Shown: positions 1 to 8,897 of the stretch, one piece after another
Position numbering within the stretch: the stretch's first letter is position 1
Layout of the letters: each line of letters begins with the position of its first letter
DNA from: Nocardiopsis sinuspersici
GTDB lineage: Bacteria > Actinomycetota > Actinomycetes > Streptosporangiales > Streptosporangiaceae
NCBI GenBank assembly: GCA_008638415.1
Contig: VWVT01000009.1
Location: forward strand, 62,001-126,000
Direction: 5' to 3'
Length of the DNA stretch: 64,000 bases
The notes under the pieces: model-generated
What the model was told of the DNA's origin: nothing
Databases searched by the model: none
Seen by the model: the letters and a program-made list of their open reading frames with translations, nothing else
Program-made: the position numbers and the translations under genes

Positions 1-140
1 GCCGCTGCCCAGTACCTGATAGTGCACTTCGCCATCTGTTGATTATCCTTGTGTTGCTCGGAGGCGACGTACAAGACATCTTCACCCGGGGGCAATGGCG
101 CCTTCGATCGCCCGCATCGCGGGATGACGAGAAGAGACGC

Positions 141-908
141 ATGAGCCATCTGCTTCTGTTGACGAACTCGAACGAACCGTCGGACCACGTACTTCCCGCC
201 CTCGGCCTCCTCCTGCACTCCGTGCGGGTGGCACCGGCCGAGGCCGGAGCCCTGCTGGCCTCGGGCGCGGCCGGCGGATCCGGCTCACCGGTCGACGCCA
301 TTCTGGTCGATGCCCGGACCGACCTCGCCGCCGCCCGCAACTTCTGCCGCCTGCTCGACACCACCGGTCTCGACTGCCCGCTGATCGTCATCCTCACCGA
401 GGGCGGCGTGGCGGCCCTGACCCCCGACTGGCAGGCGGACGACTTCGTCCTGGCCACCGCCGGCCCCGCGGAGGTGGAGGCGCGCCTGCGGCTGGCCGTC
501 GGATCGGCCGAGGCCGGAACGGACGACCCCGACGAGATCCGCAGGGGCGACCTCGTCATCGACGAGGCCACCTACATCGCGCGCCTGCGCGGCCGCATCC
601 TGGACCTCACCTTCAAGGAGTTCGAGCTGCTCAAGTTCCTGGCACAGCACCCCGGCCGGGTGTTCACCCGGGCGCAGCTGCTCCAGGAGGTGTGGGGCTA
701 CGACTACTTCGGCGGCACCCGCACCATCGACGTCCACGTGCGGCGCCTGCGCGCCAAGCTCGGCGCGGAGTACGAGTCCCTGATCGGCACCGTGCGCAAC
801 GTGGGCTACCGCTTCGTGCCCGACCCGGTGGCCAAGGCTCCCGTGGCCCCGGTGGAGAGCGTCGACCCGCTGCCCGCCGCCCGGGTCGCCGAGGCCGACA
901 GCAGATAA
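141..908 (+). CDS. glnR: GlnR, OmpR-type global nitrogen regulator
   Basis: This is a 255-aa orphan response regulator. In streptomycetes GlnR controls glnA, amtB, glnK and nitrogen-assimilation genes without canonical phosphorylation. The N-terminal receiver-like domain (about 1-125) starts [14 protein letters not shown] and keeps the Asp of LVDAR. It lacks the usual N-terminal acidic pair and the KP signature, as is normal for GlnR. The winged-helix domain (about 135-230) is nearly identical in memory to Streptomyces GlnR, including [20 protein letters not shown] and the [18 protein letters not shown] segment. The start at 141 is chosen because the GlnR family begins MSxLLLLTN; upstream codons in the frame look non-coding. 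The C-terminal tail is variable Ala/Pro sequence. Identification is strong; the nitrogen role is family knowledge. Confidence 0.93.
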   Translation: MSHLLLLTNSNEPSDHVLPALGLLLHSVRVAPAEAGALLASGAAGGSGSPVDAILVDARTDLAAARNFCRLLDTTGLDCPLIVILTEGGVAALTPDWQADDFVLATAGPAEVEARLRLAVGSAEAGTDDPDEIRRGDLVIDEATYIARLRGRILDLTFKEFELLKFLAQHPGRVFTRAQLLQEVWGYDYFGGTRTIDVHVRRLRAKLGAEYESLIGTVRNVGYRFVPDPVAKAPVAPVESVDPLPAARVAEADSR

Positions 909-1185
909 CAGCAGGTGGGCGGGCCCGCGAACCGTGTCCGCACGGATCCACGGACCGCTCCGGGGCGCCGCGCACCGCGCGGGCGCCCCGGGGTCCTCCG
1001 TGCTCTCCGCCACCGCGAGATGACCAACGGTGCGGAAGAGGGCGCGTGGGCTCTCGTGTTCGACGGCTCCAGGTCCTAGGATCGGGGGGCACCCGAACGC
1101 CGGGACGTCAGGCGCGGCGAACTCCTCGCGGCAGGGTGTGCCGAAACCGTCTTGGCGCGCCATCCGCAAGGAGGAGAACGCCCCG

Positions 1186-2364
1186 ATGTCCACGTCCGCC
1201 GCGAGTTCCCCGCTCACCCCCGGCCTCCGCCGCGCGGGTGCCGCTCTGGGCGCCGTATTCGTCGGTTCCAGCCTGATCGCCGTGATGCCTCCGGCCCACG
1301 CCGAACCGAGCCCGTCCGGGACCCCCTCACCCTCCGTCTCACCCTCCGCATCCGCCTCTCCCCCGGCCTCTGCTTCGACCTCTCCTCCTCCCTCAGCATC
1401 CCCGTCGCCCTCGCCGCCCCCTTCCGACCCGCCCACCGAACCGCCCACCGCGTCGGCGGTCATCGACTTCGAGAACGGCACCAGCGAGGTGAAACTGGGC
1501 GAGTCCGCCCCGGCCAACCCCCTCACCGTGAGCAACACCGGCGACGCCAGCATCTGCCTGACAGGGCTGGACGTGAAGGCCCTTGAGTTCAGTGCACAGG
1601 GTTTCGAGCCACAGGAGGTCGCTCCGGGCGACTCCGTGTCCGCGGGCGAGGTCACCGGCAGGCCCAGCAAGCCGACCGACGTCGTCGCGATCCTCACCTA
1701 CGCGCTCGCACAGGAGGGCGTCGACTGCACGGCCCTCGAACCGACGACCGTGCACACCGTCGCCACCGGGGCGTGGACGGTCTCGGTGACCGGGCCGAGC
1801 CACACGCCCCCTCCGACGCCGTCACCCACCCCTTCGCCGGATCCCACCGAGAGCGAGACCTCTCCTCCGCCGGACCCGGATCCGTCCGGGACCCCAGAGG
1901 AGACCGAGGACCCGACCAAGGATCCGAGCGTCTCCGGAGGTTCCGGTGACGGCAACGGCTCCGGGGGCTCCGGTGACAGGAACGACTCCGGCCGTTCCGG
2001 CAACCCCTCCACGCCCTCGAACCCCTCGACCGGCGGCGGAGTGGGCGACGTCCCCACCAGTGACGTGCCCACCAGCGACCCCGCCTTCCCGGACCTGCCG
2101 AGCGACGACGCCGCCCTGCCCGAGGTCGCCCCCGGCTCCGAGGACCTCGCCGCGCTGCCGACGGTGACCCCGGGATCCGGCGGCGACGAACTGGACGGCG
2201 ACGAGACCGAGGTGGCCGCCGGCCACGGCGACCTGGGCCCGAACATGGCCCCGGCGGTGCTGCTCGCGGCGTTCCTCCTCGCGCTGCTGCTCGCGACCCC
2301 GCTGGCGCCGGCTCGGCGCGTCCGTGTCGGCGGCGGCTACCAGGGCAAGCGCCGCAGGCAGTAG
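1186..2364 (+). CDS. Secreted Pro/Ser/Thr-rich membrane-anchored surface protein
   Basis: The 392-aa protein starts at ATG 1186, ten bases after a GAGGAG ribosome-binding site. A signal peptide (about 1-39, ending AHA) is followed by a Pro/Ser linker (40-88). A single all-beta-looking domain (about 90-205) contains the phrase LTVSNTGDASICLTGL and resembles a DUF11/NEW-type surface domain. A second long Pro/Ser/Gly/Asp-rich stretch follows, then one C-terminal hydrophobic helix (VLLAAFLLALLLATPL) and a basic tail (RRVRVGGGYQGKRRRQ). There is no LPXTG or LAxTG motif, so anchoring is by the transmembrane helix. The function is not recognised. A strong terminator hairpin follows directly. The linkers suggest projection through a thick cell wall. 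Confidence 0.75.
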   Translation: MSTSAASSPLTPGLRRAGAALGAVFVGSSLIAVMPPAHAEPSPSGTPSPSVSPSASASPPASASTSPPPSASPSPSPPPSDPPTEPPTASAVIDFENGTSEVKLGESAPANPLTVSNTGDASICLTGLDVKALEFSAQGFEPQEVAPGDSVSAGEVTGRPSKPTDVVAILTYALAQEGVDCTALEPTTVHTVATGAWTVSVTGPSHTPPPTPSPTPSPDPTESETSPPPDPDPSGTPEETEDPTKDPSVSGGSGDGNGSGGSGDRNDSGRSGNPSTPSNPSTGGGVGDVPTSDVPTSDPAFPDLPSDDAALPEVAPGSEDLAALPTVTPGSGGDELDGDETEVAAGHGDLGPNMAPAVLLAAFLLALLLATPLAPARRVRVGGGYQGKRRRQ

Positions 2365-2375
2365 GGCCGAGACGG

Positions 2376-2415
2376 GAGTCGCCCGGCCCCGCCGCCCCGC
2401 GGGGCCGGGCGACTC
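2376..2415 (+). terminator. Strong hairpin terminator after surface protein gene
   Basis: Perfect 16-bp stem (2376-2391 pairs with 2400-2415) with an 8-nt loop, 11 bp after the stop codon. There is no U-tract, as is common in high-GC actinomycetes. Confidence 0.75.
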
Positions 2416-2472
2416 ACCAGGACAAACCCCTCCGCGGCCGTGCCTGTCCGAATTCCCGTGGCCGCTTCGTCG

Positions 2473-2478
2473 TAGGCT
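2473..2478 (+). promoter_or_regulatory. TAGGCT -10 element of leaderless mshD
   Basis: TAGGCT lies 8 nt before ATG 2487. There is no ribosome-binding site in this gap, so transcription is predicted to start at or next to the ATG. The same arrangement recurs at several other genes in the window. Confidence 0.6.
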
Positions 2479-2486
2479 TGCGCTTC

Positions 2487-3479
2487 ATGAGTACCCCGCT
2501 AGTCACCGACGACCTGGACGCGGCCCTCGCCGACCAGGTGCTGACACTCGCCGAGGCCGCCCGCGCGGCCGACGGCGTCGCCCCGCTGTCGGAGCACACA
2601 CTGCTCCGCGTCAGACACGGCGCCCCCTCCGGGAGCAGCCGCTTCCACCTGGTCATCGAGGACGAACGCGTGGTCGGCTTCGCGTTCGTCGAACGCGTCG
2701 CGGACGAGCCCGGCTCCGGAGAGGTCGTCGTCGACCCCGCCCACAGGGGGCGCGGACACGGCACCGCCCTGCTGGACTCGGTCCACCGGGACGCCGGCCC
2801 CGAGGGGGTCCGCGTGTGGGCGCACGGACGCGTCCCGCAGGCGGTCTCGGTCGCGCAGGAGGGCGGCTGGACCGCCGTACGCGAACTCCACAAGATGCGG
2901 ATGCCGCTGCGCGACATCGCCGACGACGAGGCGGGCGGCCCCTGGGCGGCTCCCGAGCTGCCCGAGCCGGAGCTGCGGCCCGAGGTGGCCGACCGGGTGC
3001 GGTTGCGGACGTTCGTCGTGGGCCAGGACGAACAGGCCTGGCTGGAGGCGAACGCGCGCGCCTTCGCCGACCACCCCGAACAGGGACAGATCACCCTGGA
3101 CGACCTGCTCCAGCGCGAGGTGGAGGACTGGTTCGACCCGGACGGCTTCTTCGTGGCCACCGCCAACGACGGACGGGTCGTCGCCTTCCACTGGACCAAG
3201 GTCCACGCCGACGGCGCCGGGCTCACCGACGGCGAGCCGGTCGGCGAGGTCTACGTGGTGGGTGTGGACCCCGACTGGCAGGGCACCGGGCTCGGCCGCA
3301 CGCTGACCCTGGCCGGCCTGCGCCATCTGCGCGACGCCGGGCTGCCGTGGGTGCACCTGTACGTGGACGGTGACAACGGGGCAGCCGTGCGGCTGTACGA
3401 GTCGCTCGGGTTCGCCATGTGGGACACCGACGTGATGTACGCGCCGCCCGTCGACGGGGACCGGCAGAGCCCCTCCTGA
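2487..3479 (+). CDS. mshD: Mycothiol synthase MshD
   Basis: The 330-aa tandem GNAT acetyltransferase carries out the last step of mycothiol synthesis: acetylation of Cys-GlcN-Ins from acetyl-CoA in the cytoplasm. The N-terminal GNAT half has the acetyl-CoA motif VVDPAHRGRGHGTALL (about 77-92). The C-terminal half has VGVDPDWQGTGLGRTL and LYVDGDNGAAVRLYESLGF, the diagnostic MshD ending. ATG 2487 is preferred over the in-frame TTG three codons earlier because the TAGGCT -10 sits at the right distance for a leaderless message. The location between glnR and pst matches my recollection of the Streptomyces order. Length is typical (about 300-330 aa). Confidence 0.93.
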   Translation: MSTPLVTDDLDAALADQVLTLAEAARAADGVAPLSEHTLLRVRHGAPSGSSRFHLVIEDERVVGFAFVERVADEPGSGEVVVDPAHRGRGHGTALLDSVHRDAGPEGVRVWAHGRVPQAVSVAQEGGWTAVRELHKMRMPLRDIADDEAGGPWAAPELPEPELRPEVADRVRLRTFVVGQDEQAWLEANARAFADHPEQGQITLDDLLQREVEDWFDPDGFFVATANDGRVVAFHWTKVHADGAGLTDGEPVGEVYVVGVDPDWQGTGLGRTLTLAGLRHLRDAGLPWVHLYVDGDNGAAVRLYESLGFAMWDTDVMYAPPVDGDRQSPS

Positions 3480-3818
3480 CGTGCGGATCGTCACATTAAC
3501 CGAGCAATCTCCCTACCGCCACGGTAGTGCGACGCCCCGTTCATTCTCCGTTCATCTTCCCTGGTACAACTCGTCACCTTCCCCGCCTACCTTCACATTC
3601 GGCGCGATACGGCCATCGCACGTCACGACCGTGGCGGGGTGGCCGGTGACCGGCCGCACACGGAGCTCGGACGGGCCTCCGTCGGGAGGGCGGCTCCCCG
3701 TTCCGGGGAGGACGTCGCCCCGTCGGGAACAACGAGACCAGGCACGCACGAGGGTGCACGGCCCTCACCGCACCACACGGGCGAACCGCCCTGAGACCTT
3801 CCGAACCGGAGTCAATCC
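3480..3818. other. Intergenic region upstream of pstC; no pstS
   Basis: 339 bp without a credible gene. It carries the PHO-box-like repeats near 3539-3560 and about 220 bp of GC-rich leader before pstC. In most actinobacteria this promoter drives pstS, the phosphate-binding lipoprotein, which then precedes pstC. Neither a signal peptide nor a PstS-like reading frame is present here. A 113-codon open frame across the region has no coding character. Confidence 0.7.
3539..3560 (+). promoter_or_regulatory. PHO box: two 11-bp direct repeats (PhoP site)
   Basis: GTTCATTCTCC (3539-3549) is followed immediately by GTTCATCTTCC (3550-3560). This matches the actinobacterial PHO-box unit (GTTCAYYYRSS type, 11-bp phase). 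Weaker units continue downstream in the same phase (for example CGTCACCTTCC from 3572). It is predicted to bind phosphorylated PhoP and activate pstCAB under phosphate limitation. Confidence 0.75.
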
Positions 3819-4784
3819 ATGACGACCACGGACGCGCCCGAGACGGCACCGCCGTCCTCGGGCAAGCGCCGGATCGGCGACGTCGCCTTCGCCGGGCTCG
3901 CCCGGGGCTCGGGCATCCTGATCCTGCTGATCCTCGCCGGCGTCGCGGCCTTCCTGATCGTTCAGGCCTGGCCCTCCCTGGCCGCCAACACCGCCAACTT
4001 CCTGACGACGATGGCGTGGGAGCCCAACGTCCGCGAGGATCCCGCGTTCGGTGTCGCCGCGCTGGCGTTCGGCACCGTGCTCGCCGCGGCCATCGCGCTG
4101 CTGCTGGCCACACCGGTGGCGATCGGGATCGCCCTGTTCATCGTCTTCTACGCACCGCGCAGACTGGCCTCGTTGCTCGGCTACATGGTGGACCTGCTGG
4201 CCGCCATCCCCAGCGTCGTCTACGGCCTGTGGGGCATCGGCTTCCTCGCGCCGCAACTGGTCCCCGTGTACCAGGCCATGGCCCGCTACCTGGGCTGGAT
4301 CCCGCTGTTCTCCGGCCCCGCGTCCACCTCCGCGCGCACCATCCTGACCGCGAGCGTGGTGCTGGCCGTCATGGTCCTGCCGATCATCACCGCGATGTCG
4401 CGCGACGTGTTCCGCCAGACCCCGCAGGGACACCGGGAGGCCGCCCTGGCCATGGGCGCCACCCGCTGGGAGATGATCCAGCTGGCCGTACTGCCGTTCG
4501 GCAAGTCCGGAGTGATCGGCGGCGCGATGCTCGGCCTGGGCCGCGCCCTGGGCGAGACCATGGCCGTCGCCATGATCCTGTCCCCCGCCCTGGTCGTCTC
4601 CTGGGACCTGTTGCAGAGCGGAAACCAGACCATCGCCGCGCACATCGCGCTCCAGTACCCCGAGGCCACCGGGTACGGCGTGTCCGCGCTGATCGCCGCC
4701 GGCCTGGTCCTGTTCGCGATCACCCTCGTGGTCAACATGGGCGCGCGCTACGTGGTGGCGCGGGGGAACAAGGAGTCACGATGA
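3819..4784 (+). CDS. pstC: Phosphate ABC transporter permease PstC
   Basis: 321-aa inner-membrane subunit of the high-affinity phosphate importer, pairing with PstA. A short cytoplasmic N-terminus precedes about six hydrophobic helices. Family signatures are DLLAAIPSVVYGLWGIGFLAP and the EAA loop REAALAMGATRWEMIQLAVLP, followed by GRALGETMAVAMI. The start is ATG 3819. The pstA start overlaps its stop as ATGA, indicating translational coupling. It is the first gene after the PHO box because no pstS is present, which is unusual. Length and motifs are complete, so the protein looks functional. Confidence 0.95.
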   Translation: MTTTDAPETAPPSSGKRRIGDVAFAGLARGSGILILLILAGVAAFLIVQAWPSLAANTANFLTTMAWEPNVREDPAFGVAALAFGTVLAAAIALLLATPVAIGIALFIVFYAPRRLASLLGYMVDLLAAIPSVVYGLWGIGFLAPQLVPVYQAMARYLGWIPLFSGPASTSARTILTASVVLAVMVLPIITAMSRDVFRQTPQGHREAALAMGATRWEMIQLAVLPFGKSGVIGGAMLGLGRALGETMAVAMILSPALVVSWDLLQSGNQTIAAHIALQYPEATGYGVSALIAAGLVLFAITLVVNMGARYVVARGNKESR

Positions 4785-5866
4785 GCACGACGACCACCCA
4801 GCCCCCCGCTCCCGGACCGGGCATGGGCTCGCCCCGGATCAACCTGCGCAGTGGGACGCTGCCGCGCCGCTTCCCCGCCGCCCTGCTGGCCTCCTGCGCC
4901 GCCGTGGTGGCCGGGGTCCTGCTGGCCTTCTCCTCCTTCGGGTTCCTCCTGTGGGGGGTGCTCACCGCCGTCGCGTACGTGGTGATCGCCGTGACAGCCT
5001 CGGCCCGCGTAGAGGGCGGGCGCAAGGCCAAGGACCGGCTGGTCACCTCGATCGTCTACATGTGCTTCCTGCTGGCGATGCTGCCGCTGGCGTCGGTGCT
5101 GTGGACCGTGTTCACCAACGGCATGAACCGGCTCGACATCTACTTCCTGTCGGTGTCGATGAACGGCGTCCTGCCCAGCATGGACGCGGGCGGTGCCTAC
5201 CACGCGATCGTCGGCACCCTGGCGATCACCGGGATGGCCACGCTCATCTCGGTACCGATCGGTGTGATGACCGCCGTCTACCTGGTGGAGTACGCCCAGG
5301 GCCGCATGAAGCAGCTCCTCATGTTCTTCGTCGACGTCATGACGGGCATCCCGTCGATCGTCGCCGGCCTGTTCGTGGTGGCGCTGTGGATGGTGCTGTT
5401 CGGCCCGGGCCACACCAACGGCGCGGCGGGCGCGATCGCACTGGCGGTGCTGATGATCCCGGTCGTGGTGCGCTCCAGCGAGGAGATGCTGCGGCTGGTG
5501 CCGCAGGACCTGCGCGAGGCGGCCTACGCCCTGGGCGTGCCCCGGTGGCGGACCATCACCAAGGTGGTGCTGCCGACCTCCGCCGCCGGGCTGACCACAG
5601 GAATCATGCTCGCCATCGCACGTGTTATCGGAGAGACGGCTCCGCTGATCCTCACGGCGGGAACGTCGGCGGTGTCGATCAACTGGAACCTGTTCGACGG
5701 ACAGATGATGAACCTCCCGGTGTTCATCTACTCGCAGGTCCGCATGGGCGGCGCCATCAACTACGAGCGGGCCTGGGCCGCGGCGCTGACGCTGATCCTG
5801 GTGGTGATGCTGCTGTTCTTCCTGGCCCGCATGATCGGCGGCCTGTTCGCACCGAAGGCCCGTTGA
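4781..5866 (+). CDS. pstA: Phosphate ABC transporter permease PstA
   Basis: 361-aa second permease of the Pst importer. It begins at ATG 4781, overlapping the last four bases of pstC. An extended polar N-terminus (about 35 aa, Pro/Thr-rich) precedes two hydrophobic helices and the conserved permease core. Signatures are [20 protein letters not shown], the EAA loop [22 protein letters not shown], and [11 protein letters not shown]. Starts further upstream in the same frame are rejected because they would run through pstC. pstB follows 55 bp later. Confidence 0.95.
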   Translation: MSTTTTQPPAPGPGMGSPRINLRSGTLPRRFPAALLASCAAVVAGVLLAFSSFGFLLWGVLTAVAYVVIAVTASARVEGGRKAKDRLVTSIVYMCFLLAMLPLASVLWTVFTNGMNRLDIYFLSVSMNGVLPSMDAGGAYHAIVGTLAITGMATLISVPIGVMTAVYLVEYAQGRMKQLLMFFVDVMTGIPSIVAGLFVVALWMVLFGPGHTNGAAGAIALAVLMIPVVVRSSEEMLRLVPQDLREAAYALGVPRWRTITKVVLPTSAAGLTTGIMLAIARVIGETAPLILTAGTSAVSINWNLFDGQMMNLPVFIYSQVRMGGAINYERAWAAALTLILVVMLLFFLARMIGGLFAPKAR

Positions 5867-5921
5867 CCCCAGACCAACCGCCCACGCCCCGCGCGCGGAG
5901 CAGATTCACGAGGAACTTCCA

Positions 5922-6701
5922 GTGGCGAAACGTATCGACGTCTCCGGACTCCACGTCTACTACGGCGACTTCCTGGCCGTGGCGGACGTGTCGATGACCA
6001 TCGAGCCGCGGTCGGTGACAGCGTTCATCGGGTCGTCCGGCTGCGGCAAGTCCACCTTCCTGCGGGCCCTCAACAGGATGCACGAGGTGACGCCCGGCGC
6101 CCGCGCCGAGGGCAAGGTGCTCCTGGACGACCTGGACATCTACGCGCCCGGCGTGGACCCGGTCATGGTGCGCACCGAGGTCGGCATGGTCTTCCAGAAG
6201 GCCAACCCGTTCCCGACGATGTCCATCTACGACAACGTCATCGCCGGTGCGCGGCTCAACAACAGGCGGATGAGCAAGTCCGAGGCGGACGACCTGGTGG
6301 AGGGGTCGCTGCGCGGCGCGAACCTGTGGGAGGAGGTCAAGGACCGGCTGAACAAGCCCGGTGCGGGCCTCTCGGGCGGTCAGCAGCAGCGGCTGTGCAT
6401 CGCCCGCGCCACGGCGGTGAAGCCCTCCGTGCTGCTCATGGACGAGCCCTGCTCGGCGCTGGACCCGATCTCGACCCTGGCGATCGAGGACCTCATCCAC
6501 GAGCTGAAGGAGGACTACACGATCGTCATCGTCACGCACAACATGCAGCAGGCGGCTCGTGTGTCCGACCGGACGGCGTTCTTCAACCTGTCGGCTCCGG
6601 GCAAGCCCGGCCAGCTCATCGAGATGGGCGAGACGAACCAGATCTTCACGAGGCCGGAGAAGAAGGAGACCGAGAACTATATCACCGGCCGCTTCGGCTA
6701 A
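5922..6701 (+). CDS. pstB: Phosphate ABC transporter ATPase PstB
   Basis: 259-aa cytoplasmic ATPase that powers phosphate import. The GTG start at 5922 gives [17 protein letters not shown]. Walker A is GSSGCGKST (about 38-46), the Q-loop is in [12 protein letters not shown], the ABC signature is LSGGQQQR and Walker B is [13 protein letters not shown], followed by the switch His in [12 protein letters not shown]. It ends in GRFG, as PstB proteins usually do. The last 15 bases, including the stop, are the founding unit of the tandem repeat array that follows. The gene itself is intact. Confidence 0.96.
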   Translation: MAKRIDVSGLHVYYGDFLAVADVSMTIEPRSVTAFIGSSGCGKSTFLRALNRMHEVTPGARAEGKVLLDDLDIYAPGVDPVMVRTEVGMVFQKANPFPTMSIYDNVIAGARLNNRRMSKSEADDLVEGSLRGANLWEEVKDRLNKPGAGLSGGQQQRLCIARATAVKPSVLLMDEPCSALDPISTLAIEDLIHELKEDYTIVIVTHNMQQAARVSDRTAFFNLSAPGKPGQLIEMGETNQIFTRPEKKETENYITGRFG

Positions 6702-7040
6702 CCCTTCGTCTACGGCTCCCCCGAAAGGGTGGCCGGCGATGGAGAGGCCGCTTCGGCTAACCCTTCGTCCGCGGCTCCCCCGAAGGGGTGGCCGGTGATG
6801 GGGTGGCCGCTTCGGCTAACCCCCCTCCCACCAGGCGCGACCGGTGATGGAGAGGCCGCTTCGGCCAACCCTTCGTCTACGGCTCCCCCGACAGGGTGGC
6901 CGGTGATGGGGTGGCCGCTTCGGCTAACCCCCCTCCCACCAGGCGCGACCGGTGATGGAGAGGCCGCTTCGGCCAACCCCTCACCTGTGCCTTCCCCGAA
7001 GGCACGACCGGCGATGGAGAGGCCGTTGGCGGGGTGGCCG
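6687..7040 (+). repeat. Tandem 59/49-bp repeat array derived from pstB 3' end
   Basis: Six units begin with GGCCGCTTCGGC(T/C)AACCC at 6687, 6746, 6805, 6854, 6913 and 6962, with a degenerate seventh start at 7021. Spacings are 59, 59, 49, 59, 49 and 59 bp. The first unit start is the end of pstB (codons for Gly-Arg-Phe-Gly-stop). The 59-bp form carries TACGGCTCCCCCGA plus a GGGTGGCCGG arm; the 49-bp form has CCCCCTCCCACCAGGCGCGA instead. Each unit can form a GGCCG-CTT-CGGCC hairpin, and the long form a second GGCTCCCC/GGGGTGGCC stem. The array fills the gap to the nucleoside hydrolase gene and may act as a multi-hairpin terminator or mRNA 3' stabiliser. It is not a CRISPR because the spacers are themselves repeated. 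Confidence 0.9.
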
Positions 7041-7116
7041 CCCCGGCTGTTCCGTTGCATACTCGTCTCCCACCGGGACGACCGACGAGACGGCCACGGC
7101 GGCCAAGAGGAGAGAA

Positions 7117-8082
7117 GTGACCACTCCGCTGGTGATCGACACCGACACCGCGCAGGACGACTGCGTGGCACTCCTCGTGGGGCTGCTGGACCCGGGGGCC
7201 GACCTGCGCGCCATCACCATGGTGGCCGGGAACGTGGGCTTCGAACAGCAGGTGCGCAACGCCTTCACCACCCTCAGCGTGGCCGGTCGCCTCGGCGAGG
7301 TGCCCGTGTACCTGGGTTCCCGCCGCCCGCTCGTCCGGCCGTGGGTGAGCGCGGAGAACGTGCACGGTGACGGATCCGGCGGGCTGGCCATGGACTGCTC
7401 GGAGCTGGAGCCCGAGCCGGAGCACGCGGTGGACGCCCTGGTCCGGCTGGCCGCCGAGAGCCCCGGTGAGCTGTCGATCGTGGCGATCGGGCCTTTGACC
7501 AACATCGCGATGGCCGTGGCCAAGGACCCGGACTTCGTCCGCAACGTCGGCGCCCTGTACGTCATGGGCGGGTCCAACAACGGCCGCGGCAACATCACCG
7601 CCGCCGCGGAGTTCAACTTCTACGTCGACCCGGAGGCCGCGAAGGCCGTGTTCGCGGCGGGCTTCGATGTCACCGTGGTCCCGTGGGACCCGCTGACCCT
7701 GCGCCACGCGGTGTTCGACCAGGAGCGGCTGGACGCCATCGCCGCCCTGGGCACCCCTCTCGGGGACTTCTTCGGCCGCGTGTGCTCGGCGACGCTGGAG
7801 TTCGACCGCAGGGTGGGCATCGACGGCACCACGCACCCGGACTCGCTGACCGCCGCGGTGCTGCTGCACCCGGAGCTGGTGCGCCGCTCCGGGCGGTACC
7901 ACGTGGACGTGGAGACCGCCGGGGAGCTGACCCGCGGGTACGCGGCCATGTCCTGGGGCGTCCACGGGCTGGAGGCGAACGCGACGGTGGTCGAGGAGGT
8001 CGACGCCGACGGGTTCTTCGACCACCTCGTGGAGGTGCTGTCCCGCCGGACGGTCCCCGCCCGCGAGATCACCGGCCTGTAG
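7117..8082 (+). CDS. Nucleoside hydrolase (IunH/RihA family)
   Basis: 321-aa purine/pyrimidine ribonucleoside hydrolase that cleaves nucleosides to base plus ribose for salvage. The N-terminal Asp cluster reads VIDTDTAQDDCVAL, a variant of the family's DTDxGxDDA calcium/ribose motif with Ala-Gln instead of the usual Pro-Gly. Other family stretches are IVAIGPLTNIAMA, LYVMGGSNNGRGN and EFNFYVDPEAAKAVF. GTG 7117 is chosen for its AGGAGAG site; further upstream the frame runs into the repeat array. It lies between pstB and the DUF47 gene, where related genomes (from memory) carry a Pit phosphate transporter, so it may be an insertion. Substrate preference cannot be told. Confidence 0.88.
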   Translation: MTTPLVIDTDTAQDDCVALLVGLLDPGADLRAITMVAGNVGFEQQVRNAFTTLSVAGRLGEVPVYLGSRRPLVRPWVSAENVHGDGSGGLAMDCSELEPEPEHAVDALVRLAAESPGELSIVAIGPLTNIAMAVAKDPDFVRNVGALYVMGGSNNGRGNITAAAEFNFYVDPEAAKAVFAAGFDVTVVPWDPLTLRHAVFDQERLDAIAALGTPLGDFFGRVCSATLEFDRRVGIDGTTHPDSLTAAVLLHPELVRRSGRYHVDVETAGELTRGYAAMSWGVHGLEANATVVEEVDADGFFDHLVEVLSRRTVPAREITGL

Positions 8083-8134
8083 CTCCCGGCCCGCTCCCCG
8101 CGCGGGGGGACGGCCGGCGGTACCCCGGACGGCG

Positions 8135-8171
8135 CTCCGGGGCCCGCCGGGTACTCCGGCGGGCCCCGGAG
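8135..8171. terminator. Bidirectional hairpin between convergent genes
   Basis: A perfect 16-bp stem (8135-8150 with 8156-8171) and a 5-nt loop sit between the convergent nucleoside hydrolase and DUF47 genes. It is suited to terminate both. Confidence 0.75.
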
Positions 8172-8279
8172 CCCCTCGGAGGGCAGGAGGGCACGCCTGT
8201 CGCCCGCCACCGGTCCTCACGGGGCGGGGGACGGGGGAGGTTCGGTCGGGGGACTCGGGTCCGGGGGTGTTCGGTGTCC

Positions 8280-8897
8280 TCAGCCGTTCTTGACGACGAT
8301 GGTCTCCACCGTGTTCGCGACGTGCTCGAACGCGTCCGCGGCGGTCTCCAGCTCCTCGATGACGTCCTTGAGCTTGAGGACGGTCAGGGCGTCGTACTCC
8401 CCGCTGAACAGGCGGGCGAGGAGCTTGCGGTAGATGCGGTCGGCCTGGTTCTCCAGCTGGTTGATCTCGATCCAGTACCGGTTCAGGTCCTCCAGTGCGC
8501 GGAGCCGGGGCATCGCCTCGGCGGTCAGCTCGGCGGCGCGCTCCAGCACCTCGATCTGGTCGATGATCCCCTTGGGGAGCCGCTCCAGACCGTAGAGGCC
8601 GATCAGGTCGACGGCGGCCTCCATGGAGTCCATGACGTCGTCCAGGTTCGAGGCCAGCCGGTAGATGTCCTCGCGGTGAATGGGTGTGGCCGAACTCTTG
8701 TTGAGGCGACGCATGATCGCGTGGGTGGCGTCATCACCCGCGTGCTCACAGGCGCGCATCTTCTCGGTGATGGCCTCGCGGTCAGCCCCGTCACTCATCA
8801 GCTCCACCAGCAGGCGGGCCGCGATGACCAGGTTGTTCGCCGAGTCGGTGAACATCTCGTAGTAACTGTCATCACGCGGGCGCAAGCGCAGGCGCAC
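8280..8897 (-). CDS. DUF47/PhoU-like Pit accessory protein
   Basis: 205-aa all-helical cytoplasmic protein of the DUF47 (PhoU-like) family. Such proteins are usually encoded next to, and modulate, low-affinity Pit phosphate transporters. Recognisable stretches are MRLRLRPRDDSYYEMF, ACEHAGDDATHAIMRRLNKS and TPIHREDIYRLASNLDDVMD, with two acidic metal-binding-type motifs. The start ATG gives the conserved MRxRLxPRD opening. No pit gene follows on this strand: the next gene is the convergent nucleoside hydrolase. The partner transporter must be elsewhere or lost. Identity is strong; the functional coupling is inferred. Confidence 0.88.
   Translation of the reverse strand: MRLRLRPRDDSYYEMFTDSANNLVIAARLLVELMSDGADREAITEKMRACEHAGDDATHAIMRRLNKSSATPIHREDIYRLASNLDDVMDSMEAAVDLIGLYGLERLPKGIIDQIEVLERAAELTAEAMPRLRALEDLNRYWIEINQLENQADRIYRKLLARLFSGEYDALTVLKLKDVIEELETAADAFEHVANTVETIVVKNG

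Noticed and set aside
3481-3822. 113-codon frame between mshD and pstC as a missing pstS
   Set aside because: It has no signal peptide, no lipobox and no PstS motif, and is far too short.
6687-7040. CRISPR array
   Set aside because: The intervening sequences are themselves repeated (two types), and the first unit is part of pstB; no cas genes.
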